Shown here: positions 25,532 through 37,640 of the stretch, one piece after another
How the letters are laid out: every line of letters begins with the position of its first letter
How positions within the stretch are numbered: the stretch's first letter is position 1
Assembly (NCBI RefSeq): GCF_033118175.1
Contig: NC_083714.1
Span: 5,208,001 to 5,272,000 of the forward strand
Source of the DNA: Dama dama
Lineage: Eukaryota; Chordata; Mammalia; Artiodactyla; Cervidae
Reading direction: 5' to 3'
Length of the DNA: 64,000 nucleotides
Notes under the pieces: model-generated
What the model was told of the DNA's origin: nothing
Seen by the model: the letters and a program-made list of their open reading frames with translations, nothing else
Database searches by the model: none
Translations under genes and position numbers: made by a program

Positions 25532-28500
25532 ATGGCAACGGGACCACATTTATCAATAATTACCCTAAATGTAAATGGGTTGAATGCCCCAACCAAAAGA
25601 CAAAGATTGGCTGAATGGATACAAAAACAAGACCCCTGTATATGCTGTCTACAAGAGACCCACCTCAAAGCAAGAGACACATACAGACTAAAAGTGAAGG
25701 GCTGGAAAAAAATATTTCATGCAAACGGAGACCAAAAGAAACCAGGAGTCACAATACTCATATCAGATAAAATAGACTTTCAAATAAAGGATGTGAAAAG
25801 AGACAAAGAAGGACACTATATAATGATCAAAGGATCAATCCAAGAAGAAGATATAACAATTACAAATATATATGCACCCAACATAGGAGCACCGCAATAT
25901 GTACGGCAAACACTAACGAGTATGAAAGAGGAAATTAATAGTAACACAATAATAGTGGGAGACTTTAATACTCCACTCACAACTATGGATAGATCAACTA
26001 AACAGAAAATTAACAAGGAAACACAAACCTTAAATGACACAATGGACCAGCTAGACCTAATTGATATCTATAGGACATTTCACCCCAAAACAATCAACTT
26101 CACCTTTTTCTCAAGTGCACACGGAACCTTCTCCAGAATAGATCACATCCTGGGCCACAAATCTGGTCTTGGAAAATTCAAAAAAATTGAAATCATTCCA
26201 GTCATCGTTTCTGACCACAGTGCAGTAAGATTAGATCTCAATTACAGGAAAAAAATTGTTAAAAATTCAAACATATGGAGGCTAAATAACACACTTCTGA
26301 ATAACCAACAAATCATAGAAGAAATCAAAAAAGAAATCAAAATATGTATAGAAATGAATGAAAATGAAAACACAACAACCCAAAACCTATGGGACACTGT
26401 AAAAGCAGTGCTAAGGGGAAGGTTCATAGCATTACAGGCTTACATCAAGAAACAAGAAAAAACCAAATAAATAACCTAACTCTACACCTAAAGCAACTAG
26501 AGTAGGAAGAAATGAAGAACCCCAGGGTTAGCAGAAGGAAAGAAATCTTAAAAATCAGGGCAGAAATAAATGCAAAAGAAACTAAAGAGACCATAGCAAA
26601 AATCAACAAAGCTAAAAGCTGGTTTTTTGAAAAAATAAACAAAATTGACAAGCCATTAGCAAGACTCATTAAGAAACAAAGAGAGAAGAACCAAATTAAC
26701 AAAATTAGAAATGAAAATGGAGAGAACACAACAGACAACACTGAAATACAAAGGATCATAAGAGACTACTACCAGCAGCTCTATGCCAATAAAATGGACA
26801 ACTTGGAAGAAATGGACAAATTCTTAGAAAAGTATAACTTTCCAAAACTGAACCAGGAAGAAATAGAAGATCTTAACAGACCCATCACAAGCAAGGAAAT
26901 CGAAACTGTCATCAAAAATCTTCCAGCTAACAAAAGCCCAGGACCAGATGGCTTCACAGCTGAATTCTACCAAAAATTTAGAGAAGAGCTAACACCTATC
27001 TTACTCAAACTCTTCCAGAAAATTGCAGAGGAAGGTAAGCTTCCAAACTCATTCTATGAGGCCACCATCACCCTAATTCCAAAACCAGACAAAGATGTCA
27101 CAAAAAAAGAAAACTACAGGCCAATATCACTGATGAACATAGATGCAAAAATCCTTAACAAGATTCTAGCAAACAGAATCCAACAACATATTAAAAAAAT
27201 CATACACCATGACCAAGTGGGCTTTATCCCAGGAATGCAAGGATTCTTTAATATCCGCAAATCAATCAATGTAATACACCACATTAACAAATTGAAAGAT
27301 AAAAACCATATGATTCTCTCAATAGATGCAGAGAAAGCCTTTGACAAAATTCAACACTCATTTATCATTAAAACTCTCCAAAAAGCAGGAATAGAAGGAA
27401 CATACCTCAACATAATAAAAGCTATATATGACAAACCCACAGCAAGCATCACCCTCAATGGTGAAAAATTGAAAGCATTTCCCCTGAAATCAGGAACAAG
27501 ACAAGGGTGCCCACTCTCACCACTACTATTCAACATAGTGTTGGAAGTTCTGGCCACAGCAATCAGAGCAGAAAAAGAAGTAAAAGAATCCAGAGAGGAA
27601 AAGAAGAAGTGAAACTCTCACTGCTTGCAGATTACATGATCCTCTACATAGAAAACCCTAAAGACTCTTCCAGAAAATTACTGGAGCTAATCAATGAATA
27701 TAGTAAAGTTGCAGGATATAAAATTAACACACAGAAATCCCTTGCATTCCTATATACTAACAATGAAAAAACAGAAAGAGAAATTAAAGAAACAATACCA
27801 TTCACCATTGCAACAAAAAGAATAAAATACTTAGGAGTATACCTACCTAAAGAAACAAAAGATCTATACATAGAAAACTATAAAACACTGATGAAAGAAA
27901 TCAAAGAGGACACAAACAGATGGAGAAACATACCATGCTCATGGATTGGAAGAATCAATATTGTCAAAATGGCTATTCTACCCACAGCAATCTATAGATT
28001 CAATGCAATCCTTATCAAGTTACCAACGGTATTTTTCACAGAACTAGACCAAAGAATTTCACAATTTGTATGGAAATACAAAAAACCTCGAATAGCCAAA
28101 GTCATCTTGAGAAAGAAGAATGGAACTGGAGGAATCAACCTGCCTGACTTCAGACTCTACTACAAAGCCACAGTCATCAAGACAGTATGGTACTGGCACA
28201 AAGACAGAAATATAGATCAATGGAACAGAATAGAAAGCCCAGAGATAAATCCACGGACCTATGGACACCTTATCTTTGACAAAGGAGGCAAGGATATACA
28301 ATGGAAAAAAGACAACCTCTTTAACAAGTGGTGCTGGGATAACTGGTCAACCACTTGTAAAAGAATGAAACTAGAACACTTTCTAACACCATACACAAAA
28401 ATAAACTCAAAATGGATTAAAGATCTAAATGTAAGACCAGAAACTATAAAACTCCTAGAGGAGAACATAGGCAAAACACTCTCTGACATAAATCACAGCA

Positions 28501-29344
28501 AGATCCTCTATGACCCACCTCCCAGAATATTGGAAATAAAAGCAAAAATAAACAAATGGGACCTAATGAAACTTAAAAGCTTTTGTACTACAAAGGAAAC
28601 TATAAGGTGAAAAGACAGCCCTCAGATTGGGAGAAAATAATAGCAAATGAAGAAACAGACAAAGGATTAATCTCAAAAATATACAAGCAACTCCTGAAGC
28701 TCAATTCCAGAAAAATCAATGACCCAATCAAAAAATGGGCCAAAGAACTAAACAGACATTTCTCCAAAGAAGACATACAGATGGCTAACAAACACATGAA
28801 AAGATGCTCAACATCACTCATTATTAGAGAAATGCAAATCAAAACCACAATGAGGTACCATTACACGCCAGTCAGGATGGATGCTATCCAAAAGTCTACA
28901 AGCAATAAATGCTGGAGAGGGTGTGGAGAAAAGGGAACCCTCTTACACTGTTGGTGGGAATGCAAACTAGTACAGACGCTATGGAAAACAGTGTGGGGAT
29001 TTCTTAAAAAACTGGAAATAGAACTGCCATATGACCCAGCAATCCCACTTCTGGGCATACACACTGAGGAAACCAGATCTGAAAGAGACACGTGCACCCC
29101 AATGTTCATCGCAGCACTGTTTATAAAAGCCAGGAAATGGAAGCAACCTAAATGCACATCAGCAGATGATTGGATAAGGAAGCTGTGGTACATATACACC
29201 ATGGAATATTACTCGGCCATTAAAAATAACTCATTTGAACCAGTCCTAATGAGATGGGTGAAACTGGAGCCCCTTATACAGAGTGAAGTAAGCCAGAAAG
29301 ATAAAGAACATTACAGCAAACTAACACATATATATGGAATTTAG
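25532..29344 (+). pseudogene. L1 ORF2 (endonuclease/reverse transcriptase), disrupted in at least three places
   Basis: Frame 1 (25532-26470) holds the apurinic-type endonuclease with its motifs: LNVNGLN, QETHL, GDFNTPL and SDHSAV. A frameshift near 26460 and a stop at 26501-26503 interrupt it. Frame 2 (from 26512) has the RT region with SPGPDGFTAEFY, IDAEKAFD (first catalytic Asp) and GTRQGCPLSPLLFN, and shifts frame near 27590. Frame 3 runs to 28610; its RT catalytic box reads ADY at 27627-27635 where the family has two adjacent Asp residues. A further shift near 28600 leads to the last segment (to 29344), with a C-x3-C-x7-H-x4-C motif near 28908-28962. Nicking and reverse transcription are the family roles; this copy should be inactive. 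Confidence 0.92.
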
Positions 29345-29635
29345 AAAGATGGTAACGATAACCCTATATGCAAAACAGAAAAAGAGGCACAGAAATGCAG
29401 AACAGACTTTTGAACTCTGTGGGAGAATGTGAGGGTGGGATATTTCAAAAGAACAGCATGTATACTATCTATGGTGAAACAGATCACCAGCCCAGGTGGG
29501 ATGCATGAGACAAGTGCTCGGACCTGGTGCACTGGGAAGACCCAGAGGAATCAGGTGGAGAGGGAGGTGGGAGGGGGGATCGGGATGGGGAATACGTGTA
29601 AATCTATGGCTGATAAAAGTTAAAAAAAAAAAAAA
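29345..29635 (+). other. L1 3' untranslated region and poly(A) tail
   Basis: Follows the ORF2 stop. It includes a purine-rich G-run segment at about 29540-29590 and a 14-base poly(A) run at 29622-29635, immediately followed by satellite beginning GAAAATTGATAGG. No AATAAA is seen just before the A-run. Confidence 0.8.
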
Positions 29636-30999
29636 GAAAATTGATAGGAGTCCCAGGATTCCTGTGGCACTTGGAAAGAGACCCTTCGTCTCCCGCCTCA
29701 GCTGAAGAGGCGTCCCAATTGACGTGCCAAGCCTCGAGGAGAATCCCGAGTTGTCCCTCGCAACTAGGCATGAGTCCTGACGTCGCTGAACAAACACCTG
29801 TTTGGAAGGGCCCTCCCCGTCGTAACTCGCGAATATACCCCAGGTTCCGGCCGCACCTCGAGAAAAACCATGAGACTTCCCCCTCGCTGCGAGATGAGGC
29901 CCGATTCCCCTGCACTGCGTGCAGAACAATTCCTAGTTCCACATCAAACGTGAAAGGAGCCTTGATTTCCTTGATGGCACTCCAGAGAAAACCCAAGATC
30001 ACTGTCTCAAGTCTAGAGGGATCCTGAGGTCACTGTAGCAACACAAAATGGCTCCGTGGACCCCAAATCAACTCGAGATGAGAGCTTAGTCCCTGGCTTC
30101 GACTCTAGAGGAATACCAACTTTCCACAAGCACCTCAAGAGGAGGCTTCTCTCAGCTACAGGTATGTGAGAGGGACCCTGAGTTAGTGGCCTCAAGTGGA
30201 ATGGACACCGAGATGTTCTGACTCGACGTAAGGCCAGATATCCCTGCAGTGAATTGAATGCCGGCTCGTCTTGCATCTCCCAAGACGAAGGGATGTCTGC
30301 ATCCCCTGTGGAGACCACAGAGAAAGACCGAGTTCTCCGCCTCATCGCGACTGGAGGCCTCGCATCCTTTGAAAATTCGAGTGGTCTGCGGAGATCAATG
30401 CTTCCAAAGGAGACGATGCCTGACTCCTCTTGAAAATGGATAGAAGTCGCAGGATCCCTGTGGCACGTGGAAAGGGACCCTGGGTCTCCCGCCTCACGTG
30501 GAGACGCGTCCCAATTGTTATGGCGGGACTCGAGGAGAATCCCGAGGTGTCCCTCGCACCTAGGCAGAGGTCCTGACATCGCTGAACAAACACGTGTCTG
30601 GAAGGGCCCTCCCCGTCCTAACTCGAGAATATAGCCCAGGTTCCGGCCGCAACTCGAGAAAAACCATGAGACTTCCCATTCGCCGCGTGATGAGGCCCGA
30701 TTCCCCTGCACTGCGTGCAGAGCAATTCCATGTTCCACATCAAACGTGAAAGGAGCCTTGATTTCCTTGATGGCACTCGAGAGAAAACGCAAGATCACTG
30801 TCTCAAGTCTAGAGGGATCCTGAGGTCACTGTAGCAACACGAAAGGGCTCCGTGCACCCCAAATCAACTCGAGATGAGAGCTTAGTCCCTGGCTTCGACT
30901 CAAGAGGAATAGCAACTTTCCACAAGCACCTCAAGAGGAGGCTTCTCTCAGCTACAGGTATGTGAGAAGGACCCTCAGTTTGTGGCCTCCAGTGGAATG

Positions 31000-31767
31000 G
31001 ACACCGAGATGCTCTGACTCGAAGTAAGGCCGGATATCCCTGCAGTGAATTGAATGCAGGCTCGTCTTGCATCTCCCAAGATGAAGGGATGTCTGAATCC
31101 CATGTGGAGACCACAAGAAAGACCTAGTTCTCCGCCTCATCGCGTCCGGAGGCCTCACATCCTTTGAAAACTCGAGGTGTCCGTGGAGATCAATGCTTCC
31201 AAAGGAGACGATGCCTGACTCCTCTTGAAAATGGATAGGAGTCCCAGGATCCCTGTGGCACGTGGAAAGGGACACTGGGTCTCCTGCCTCACGTGGAGAC
31301 GCGTCCCAATTGCCATGCCAAGACTTTAGGTGAATCCGGAGGTGTCCTTCGCACCTATCACGTGTGTGGAGGGGCCCGCCATGTCGTAACTCAAGAATAT
31401 ACCCCAGGTTCTGGCCGCAACTCGAGAAAAACCATGAGACTTCCCCCTCGCCGCGAGATGAGGCCCGATTCCCCTTCACTGCGTGTAGAGCAATTCCGTG
31501 TTCCACATCAAACGTGAAGGGAGCCTTGATTTCCTTGATGGCACTCCAGAGAAAACTCAAGATCACTGTCTCAAGTCTAGAGGGATCCTGAGGTCACTGG
31601 AGCAACACTAAAGGGCTCCGTGGACCCCAAATCAACTCGAGATGAGAGCTTAGTCCCTGGCTTCGACTCAAGAGGAATACCAACTTTCCACAAGCACCTC
31701 AAGAGCAGGCTTCTCTCAGCTACAGGTATGTGAGAGGGACCCTGAGTTTTTGGCCTCAAGTGGAATG
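31000..31767. repeat. Short satellite monomer (768 bp) lacking about one subunit
   Basis: The only clearly short unit in the array. Near 31322-31360 it has lost about one ~30-bp subunit (the CTAGGCAGGAGTCCTGACG-type segment), and flanking words are altered (CTTTAGGTGAATCC), consistent with slippage between subunits. Confidence 0.8.
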
Positions 31768-34700
31768 GACACCGAGATGCTCTGACTAGAAGTAAGGCCG
31801 GATATCCCTGCAGTGAATCGAATGCATGCTCGTCTTGCATCTCCAAGACGAAGGGATGTCTGCATCCCCTGTGGAGACCACAGAGAAAGACCGAGTTCTC
31901 CGCCTCATCGCGACTGGAGGCCTCACATCTTTGAAAACTCGAGAGGTCCGCGGAGATCAATGCTTCCAAAGGAGACGATGCCTGACTCCTCTTGAAAATG
32001 GATAGGAGTCCCAGGATCCCTGTGGCACGTGGAAAGGGACCCTGGGTCTCCCGCCTCACGTGGAGACGCGTCCCAATTGCCATGCCAAGACTCGAGGAGA
32101 ATCCCGAGGTGTCCCTCGCACCTAGGCAGGAGTTCTGAGGTCGCTGAACAAACACGTGTCTGGAAGGGCCCTCCCCGTCGTAACTCGAGAATATACCCCA
32201 GGTTCCGGCCGCAACTCGAGGAAAACCATGAGACTTCCCCCTCGCCGCGAGATGAGGCCCGATTCCCCTGCACTGCATGCAGAGGAATTCCGTGTTCCAC
32301 ATCAAACGTGAAAGGAGCCTTGATTTCCTTGATAGCACTCCAGAGAAAACCCAAGATCACAGTTTCAAGTCTAAAAGGATCCTGAGGTCAAGGTAGCAAC
32401 ACAAAAGTGCTCCTTGGACCCCAAATCAACTCTTGATGAGTGCTTAGTCCCTGGCTTCGACTCAAGTGGAATACCAACTTTCCACAAGCACCTCAAGAGG
32501 AGGCTTCTCTCAGCTACAGGTATGTGAGAGGGACCCTGAGTTTGTGGCCTCAAGTGGAATGGACACCGAGATGCTCTGACTCGAAGTAAGCCCGGATATC
32601 CCTGCAGTGAATTGAATGCAGGCTCGTCCTGCATCTCCCAAGAGGAAGGGATGTCTGAATCCCCTGTGGAGACCACAGAGAATGACCTAGTTCTCCGCCT
32701 CATCGCGACCGGAGGCCTCACATCCTTTCAAAACTCGAGAAGTCCGCGGAGATCAATGCTTCCAAAGGAGACGATGCCTGACTCCTCTTGAAAATGGATA
32801 GGAGTCCCAGGATCCCTGTGGCACGTGGAAAGGGACACTGGGTCTCTCGCGTCACGTGGAGACGCGTCCCAATTGCCATGCCAAGTTCGAGGAGAATCCC
32901 GAGGTGTCCCTAGCACCTAGGCAGGAGTCCTGACCTCGCTGAACAAACACGTGTCTGGAAGGGCCCTCCCCGTCGTAACTCAAGAATATACCCCAGGTTC
33001 CGGCCGCAATTCGACAAAAACCATGAGACTTCCCCTTTGACGCAAGATGAGGCCCGATTCCCCTGCCCTGCGTTCAGAACAATTCCGTGTTCCACATCAA
33101 ACGTGAAAGGAGCCTTGATTTCCTTGATGGCACTTCAGAGAAAACCCAAAGTCACTGTCTCAAGTCTAGAGGGATCCTGAGGTCACTAGAGCAACATGAA
33201 AGGGCTCCGTGGACCCCAAATCAACTCGAGATGAGAGCTTAGTCACTGGCTTCGACTCAAGAGGAATACCAAGTTTCCACAAGCACCTCAAGAGGAGGCT
33301 TCTCTCAGCTACAGGTATGTGAGAGGGACCCTGAGTTTGTGGCCTCAAGTGGAATGGAAACCGAGATGCTCTGATTCGAAGTAAGGCCGGATATCCCTGC
33401 AGTGAATTGAATGCAGGCTCGTCTTGCATCTCCCAAGACGAAGGGATGTCTGAATCCCCTGTGTAGACCACAGAGAAAGACCTAGTTCTCAGCCTCAACG
33501 CGACCTGAGGCCTCACATCCTTTGAAAACTCGAGAGGTCCGCCGAGATCAATGCTTCCAAAGGAGACGATGCCTGACTCCTCTTGAAAATGGATAGGAGT
33601 CCCAGGATCGCTGTGGCACGTGGAAAGGGACCCTGGGTCTCCCGCCTCACGTGGAGACGCGTCCCAATTGCCATGCCAAGACTCGAGGAGAATCCCGAGG
33701 TGTCCCTCGCACCTAGGCAGGAGTCCTGACGTCGCTGAACAAACACGTGTCTGGAAGGGCCCTCCCCGTCGTAACTCGAGAATATACCACAGGTTCCGGC
33801 CGCAACTCGAGAAAAACAATGAGACTTCCCCCTCGCCGCGAGATGAGGCCCGATTCCCCTGCACTGTATGCAGAGCAATTCCGCGTTCCACATCAAAAGT
33901 GAAAGGAGCCTTGATTTCCTTGATGGCACTCCAGAGAAAACCCAAGATCACTGTCTCAAGTCTAGAGGGATCCTGAGGTCACTGGAGCAACACGAAAGGT
34001 CTCCGTGGACCCCAAATCAACTCGAGATGAGAGCTTAGTCCCTGGCCTCGACTCAAGAGGAATACCAACTTTCCACAAGCACCTCAAGAGGAGGCTTCTC
34101 TCAGGAACAGGTATGTGAGAGGGACCCTGAGTTTGTGGCCTCAAGTGGAATGGACACCGAGATGCTCTGACTCGAAGTAAGGCCAGATATCCCTGCAGTG
34201 AATTGAATGCAGGCTCGTCTTGCATCTCCCAAGACGAAGGGATGTCTGAATCCCCTGTGTAGACCACAGAGAAAGACCTAGTCCTCCGCCTCATCGCGAC
34301 AGGAGGCCTTACATTCTTGGAAAACTCGAGAGGTCCGCAGAGATCAATGCTTCCAAAGGAGACGATGCCTGACTCCTCTTGATAATGTATAGGAGTCCCA
34401 GGATCCCTGTGGCACGTGGAAAGGGACCCTGGGTCTCCCGCCTCACGTGGAGACGTGTCCCAATTGCCATGCCAAGACTCGAGGAGAATCCCGAGGTGTC
34501 CCTCGCACCTAGGCAGGAGTCGTGACGTCGCTGAACAAACACGTGTCTGGAAGGGCCCTCCCCGTCGTAACTCGAGAATATACCCAGGTTCCGGCCGCAA
34601 CTCGAGAAAAACCATGAGACTTCCCCCTCGCCGCGAGATGAGGCCCGATTCCCCTGCACTACGTGCAGAGCAATTCCGTGTTCCACATCAAACGTGAAAG

Positions 34701-36129
34701 GAGCCTTGATTTCCTTGATGGCACTCCAGAGAAAACCCAAGATCCCTGTCTCAAGTCTAGAAGGATCCTGAGGTCACTGGAGCAACACGAAAGGGCTCCG
34801 TGGACCCCAATTGAACTCGAGATGAGAGCTTAGTACCTGGCTTCGACTCAAGAGGAATACCAACTTTCCACAAGCACCTCAAGAGGAGGCTTCTCTCAGC
34901 AACAGGTATGTGAGAAGGACCCTGAGTTTGTGGCCTCAAGTGGAATGGACACCGAGATGCTCTGACTCGAAGTAAGGCCGGATATCCCTGCAGTGAATTG
35001 AATGCAGGCTCGTCTTGCATCTCCCAAGACGAAGGGATGTCTGAATCCCCTGTGGAGACCACAGAGAAAGACCGAGTTCTCCGCCTCATCGCGACCGGAG
35101 GCCTCACATCCTTTGAAAACTCGAGAGGTGTGCGGAGATCAATGCTTCCAAAGGAGACGATGCCTGACTCATCTTGAAAATGGATAGGAGTCCCAGGATC
35201 CCTGTGGCACGTGGAGAGGGACCCTGGGTCTCCCGCCTCACGTGGAGACGCGTCCCAATTGCCATGCCAAGACTCGAGGAGAATCCCGAGGTGTCCCTCG
35301 CACCTAGGCAGGAGTCCTGACGTCGCTGAACAAACACGTGTCTGGCAGGGCCCTCCCCGTCGTAACTCGAGAATATACCCCAGGTTCCGGCCGCAACACG
35401 AGAAAAACCATGAGACTTCCCCCTCGCCGCGAGATGAGGCCCGATTGCCCTGCCCTGCGTGCAGAGCAATTCCATGTTCCACATCAAAAGTGAAAGGAGC
35501 CTTGATTTCCTTGATGGCACTCCAGAGAAAACACAAGATCACTGTCTCAAGTCTAGAGGGATCCTGAGGTCACTGTACCAACACGAAAGGGCTCCGTGGA
35601 CCCCAAATCAACTCGAGATGAGAGCTTAGTCCCTGGCTTCGACTCAAGAGGAATACCAACTTTCCACAAGCACCTCAAGAGGAGGCTTCTCTCAGCTACA
35701 GGTATGTGATAGGGCCCCTGAGTTTGTGGCCTCAAGTGGAATGGACACCGAGATGCTCTGACACGAAGTAAGGCCAGATATCCCTGCAGTGAATTGAATG
35801 CAGGCTCGTCTTGCATCTCCCAAGACGAAGGGATGTCTGAATCCCCTGTGGACAACACAGAGAAAGTCCTAGTTCTCCGCCTCATCGCGACCGGAGGCCT
35901 CACATCCTTTGAAAACTCGAGAGATCCGCGGAGATCAATGCTTCCAAAGGAGACGATGCCTGACTCCTCTTGAAAATGGATAGGAGTCCCAGGATCCCAG
36001 AGGCACGTGGAAAGGGACCCTGGGTCTCCCGCCTCACGTGGAGACGCGTCCCAATTGCCATGCCAAGACTCGAGGAGAATGCCGAGGTGTCCCTCGCACC
36101 TAGGCAGGAGTCCTGACGTCGCTGAACAA

Positions 36130-37640
36130 ACACGTGTCTGGAAGGGCCCTCCCCGTCGTAACTCGAGAATATACCACAGGTTCCGGCCGCAACTCGAGAA
36201 AAACGATGAGACTTCCCCCTCGCCGCGAGATGAGGCCCGATTCCCCTGCACTGTGTGCAGAGCAATTCCTCGTTCCACATCAAACGTGAAAGGAGCCTTG
36301 ATTTCCTTGATGGCACTCCAGAGAAAACCCAAGATCACTGTCTCAAGTCTAGAGGGATCCTGAGGTCACTGGAGCAACACGAAAGGTCTCCATGGACCCC
36401 AAATCAACTCGAGATGAGAGCTTAGTCCCTGGCTTTGACTCAAGAGGAATAGCAACTTTCCACAAGCACCTCAAGAGGAGGCTTCTCTCAGCTAAAGGTA
36501 TGTGAGAGGGACCCTCAGATTGTGTCCTCATGTGGAATGGACACCGAGATGCTCTGACTGGAAATAAGGCCCGATATCCCTGCAGTTAATTGAATGCAGG
36601 CTCGTCTTGCATCTCCCAAGACGAAGGGATGTCTGAATCCCCTGTGGAGACCACAGAGAAAGACCTAGATCTCCGCCTCATCGCGACCGGAGGCCTCGCA
36701 TCCTTTGAAAACTCGAGAGGTCCACGGAGATCAATGCTTCCAAAGGAGACGATGCCTGACTCCTCTTGAAAATGGATAGGAGTCCCAGGATCCCTGTGGC
36801 ACGTGGAAAGGGACCCTGGGTCTCCCGCCTCACGTGGAGACGCGTCCCCATTGCCATGCCAAGACTCGAGGAGAATCCCAAGGTGTCCCTCGCACCTAGG
36901 CAGGAGTCCTGACGTCGCTGAACAAACACGTGTCTGGAAGGGCCCTCCCCGTCGTAACTCGAGAATATACCACAGGTTCCGGCCGCAACTCGAGAAAAAC
37001 GATGAGACTTCCCCCTCGCCGCGAGATGAGGCCCGATTCCCCTGCACTGTGTGCAGAGCAATTCCTCGTTCCACATCAAACGTGAAAGGAGCCTTGATTT
37101 CCTTGATGGCACTCCAGAGAAAACCCAAGATCACTGTCTCAAGTCTAGAGGGATCCTGAGGTCACTGGAGCAACACGAAAGGTCTCCATGGACCCCAAAT
37201 CAACTCGAGATGAGAGCTTAGTCCCTGGCTTCGACTCAAGAGGAATAGCAACTTTCCACAAGCACCTCAAGAGGAGGCTTCTCTCAGCTAAAGGTATGTG
37301 AGAGGGACCCTCAAATTGTGTCCTCATGTGGAATGGACACCGAGATGCTCTGACTGGAAATAAGGCCCGATATCCCTGCAGTGAATTGAATGCAGGCTCG
37401 TCTTGCATCTCCCAAGACGAAGGGATGTCTGAATCCCCTGTGGAGACCACAGAGAAAGACCTAGATCTCCGCCTCATCGCGACCGGAGGCCTCGCATCCT
37501 TTGAAAACTCGAGAGGTCCACGGAGATCAATGCTTCCAAAGGAGACGATGCCTGACTCCTCTTGAAAATGGATAGGAGTCCCAGGATCCCTGTGGCACGT
37601 GGAAAGGGACCCTGGGTCTCCCGCCTCATGTGGAGACGCG
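36130..37640. repeat. Recently duplicated adjacent ~796-bp monomers
   Basis: Segments near 36130-36840 and 36926-37640 share unusual variants rare elsewhere in the array: AGCTAAAGGTATG, TTGTGTCCTCATGTGG, CTGACTGGAAATAAGGCCCG and GGTCTCCATGG. This marks a recent local one-monomer duplication. Confidence 0.75.

Larger units (their letters stand above)
23087..29635 (+). mobile_element. L1 retrotransposon (ruminant L1-BT type), about 6.5 kb
   Basis: Non-LTR retrotransposon inserted in a satellite monomer. In order: 5' untranslated region with a long T/C-rich tract (23376-23735), ORF1 (to 25480), ORF2 (25532-29344, broken), a 3' region with a G-rich stretch (GGTGGAGAGGGAGGTGGGAG near 29556) and a poly(A) tail at 29622-29635. 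Encoded proteins match ruminant L1: ORF1p coiled coil and RNA-binding region, then endonuclease, reverse transcriptase and Cys-rich regions of ORF2p. It is probably 5'-truncated relative to the ~8.4-kb ruminant L1 as remembered. No target-site duplication is visible. Frameshifts in both ORFs and a changed catalytic motif indicate an inactive copy. Confidence 0.93.
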
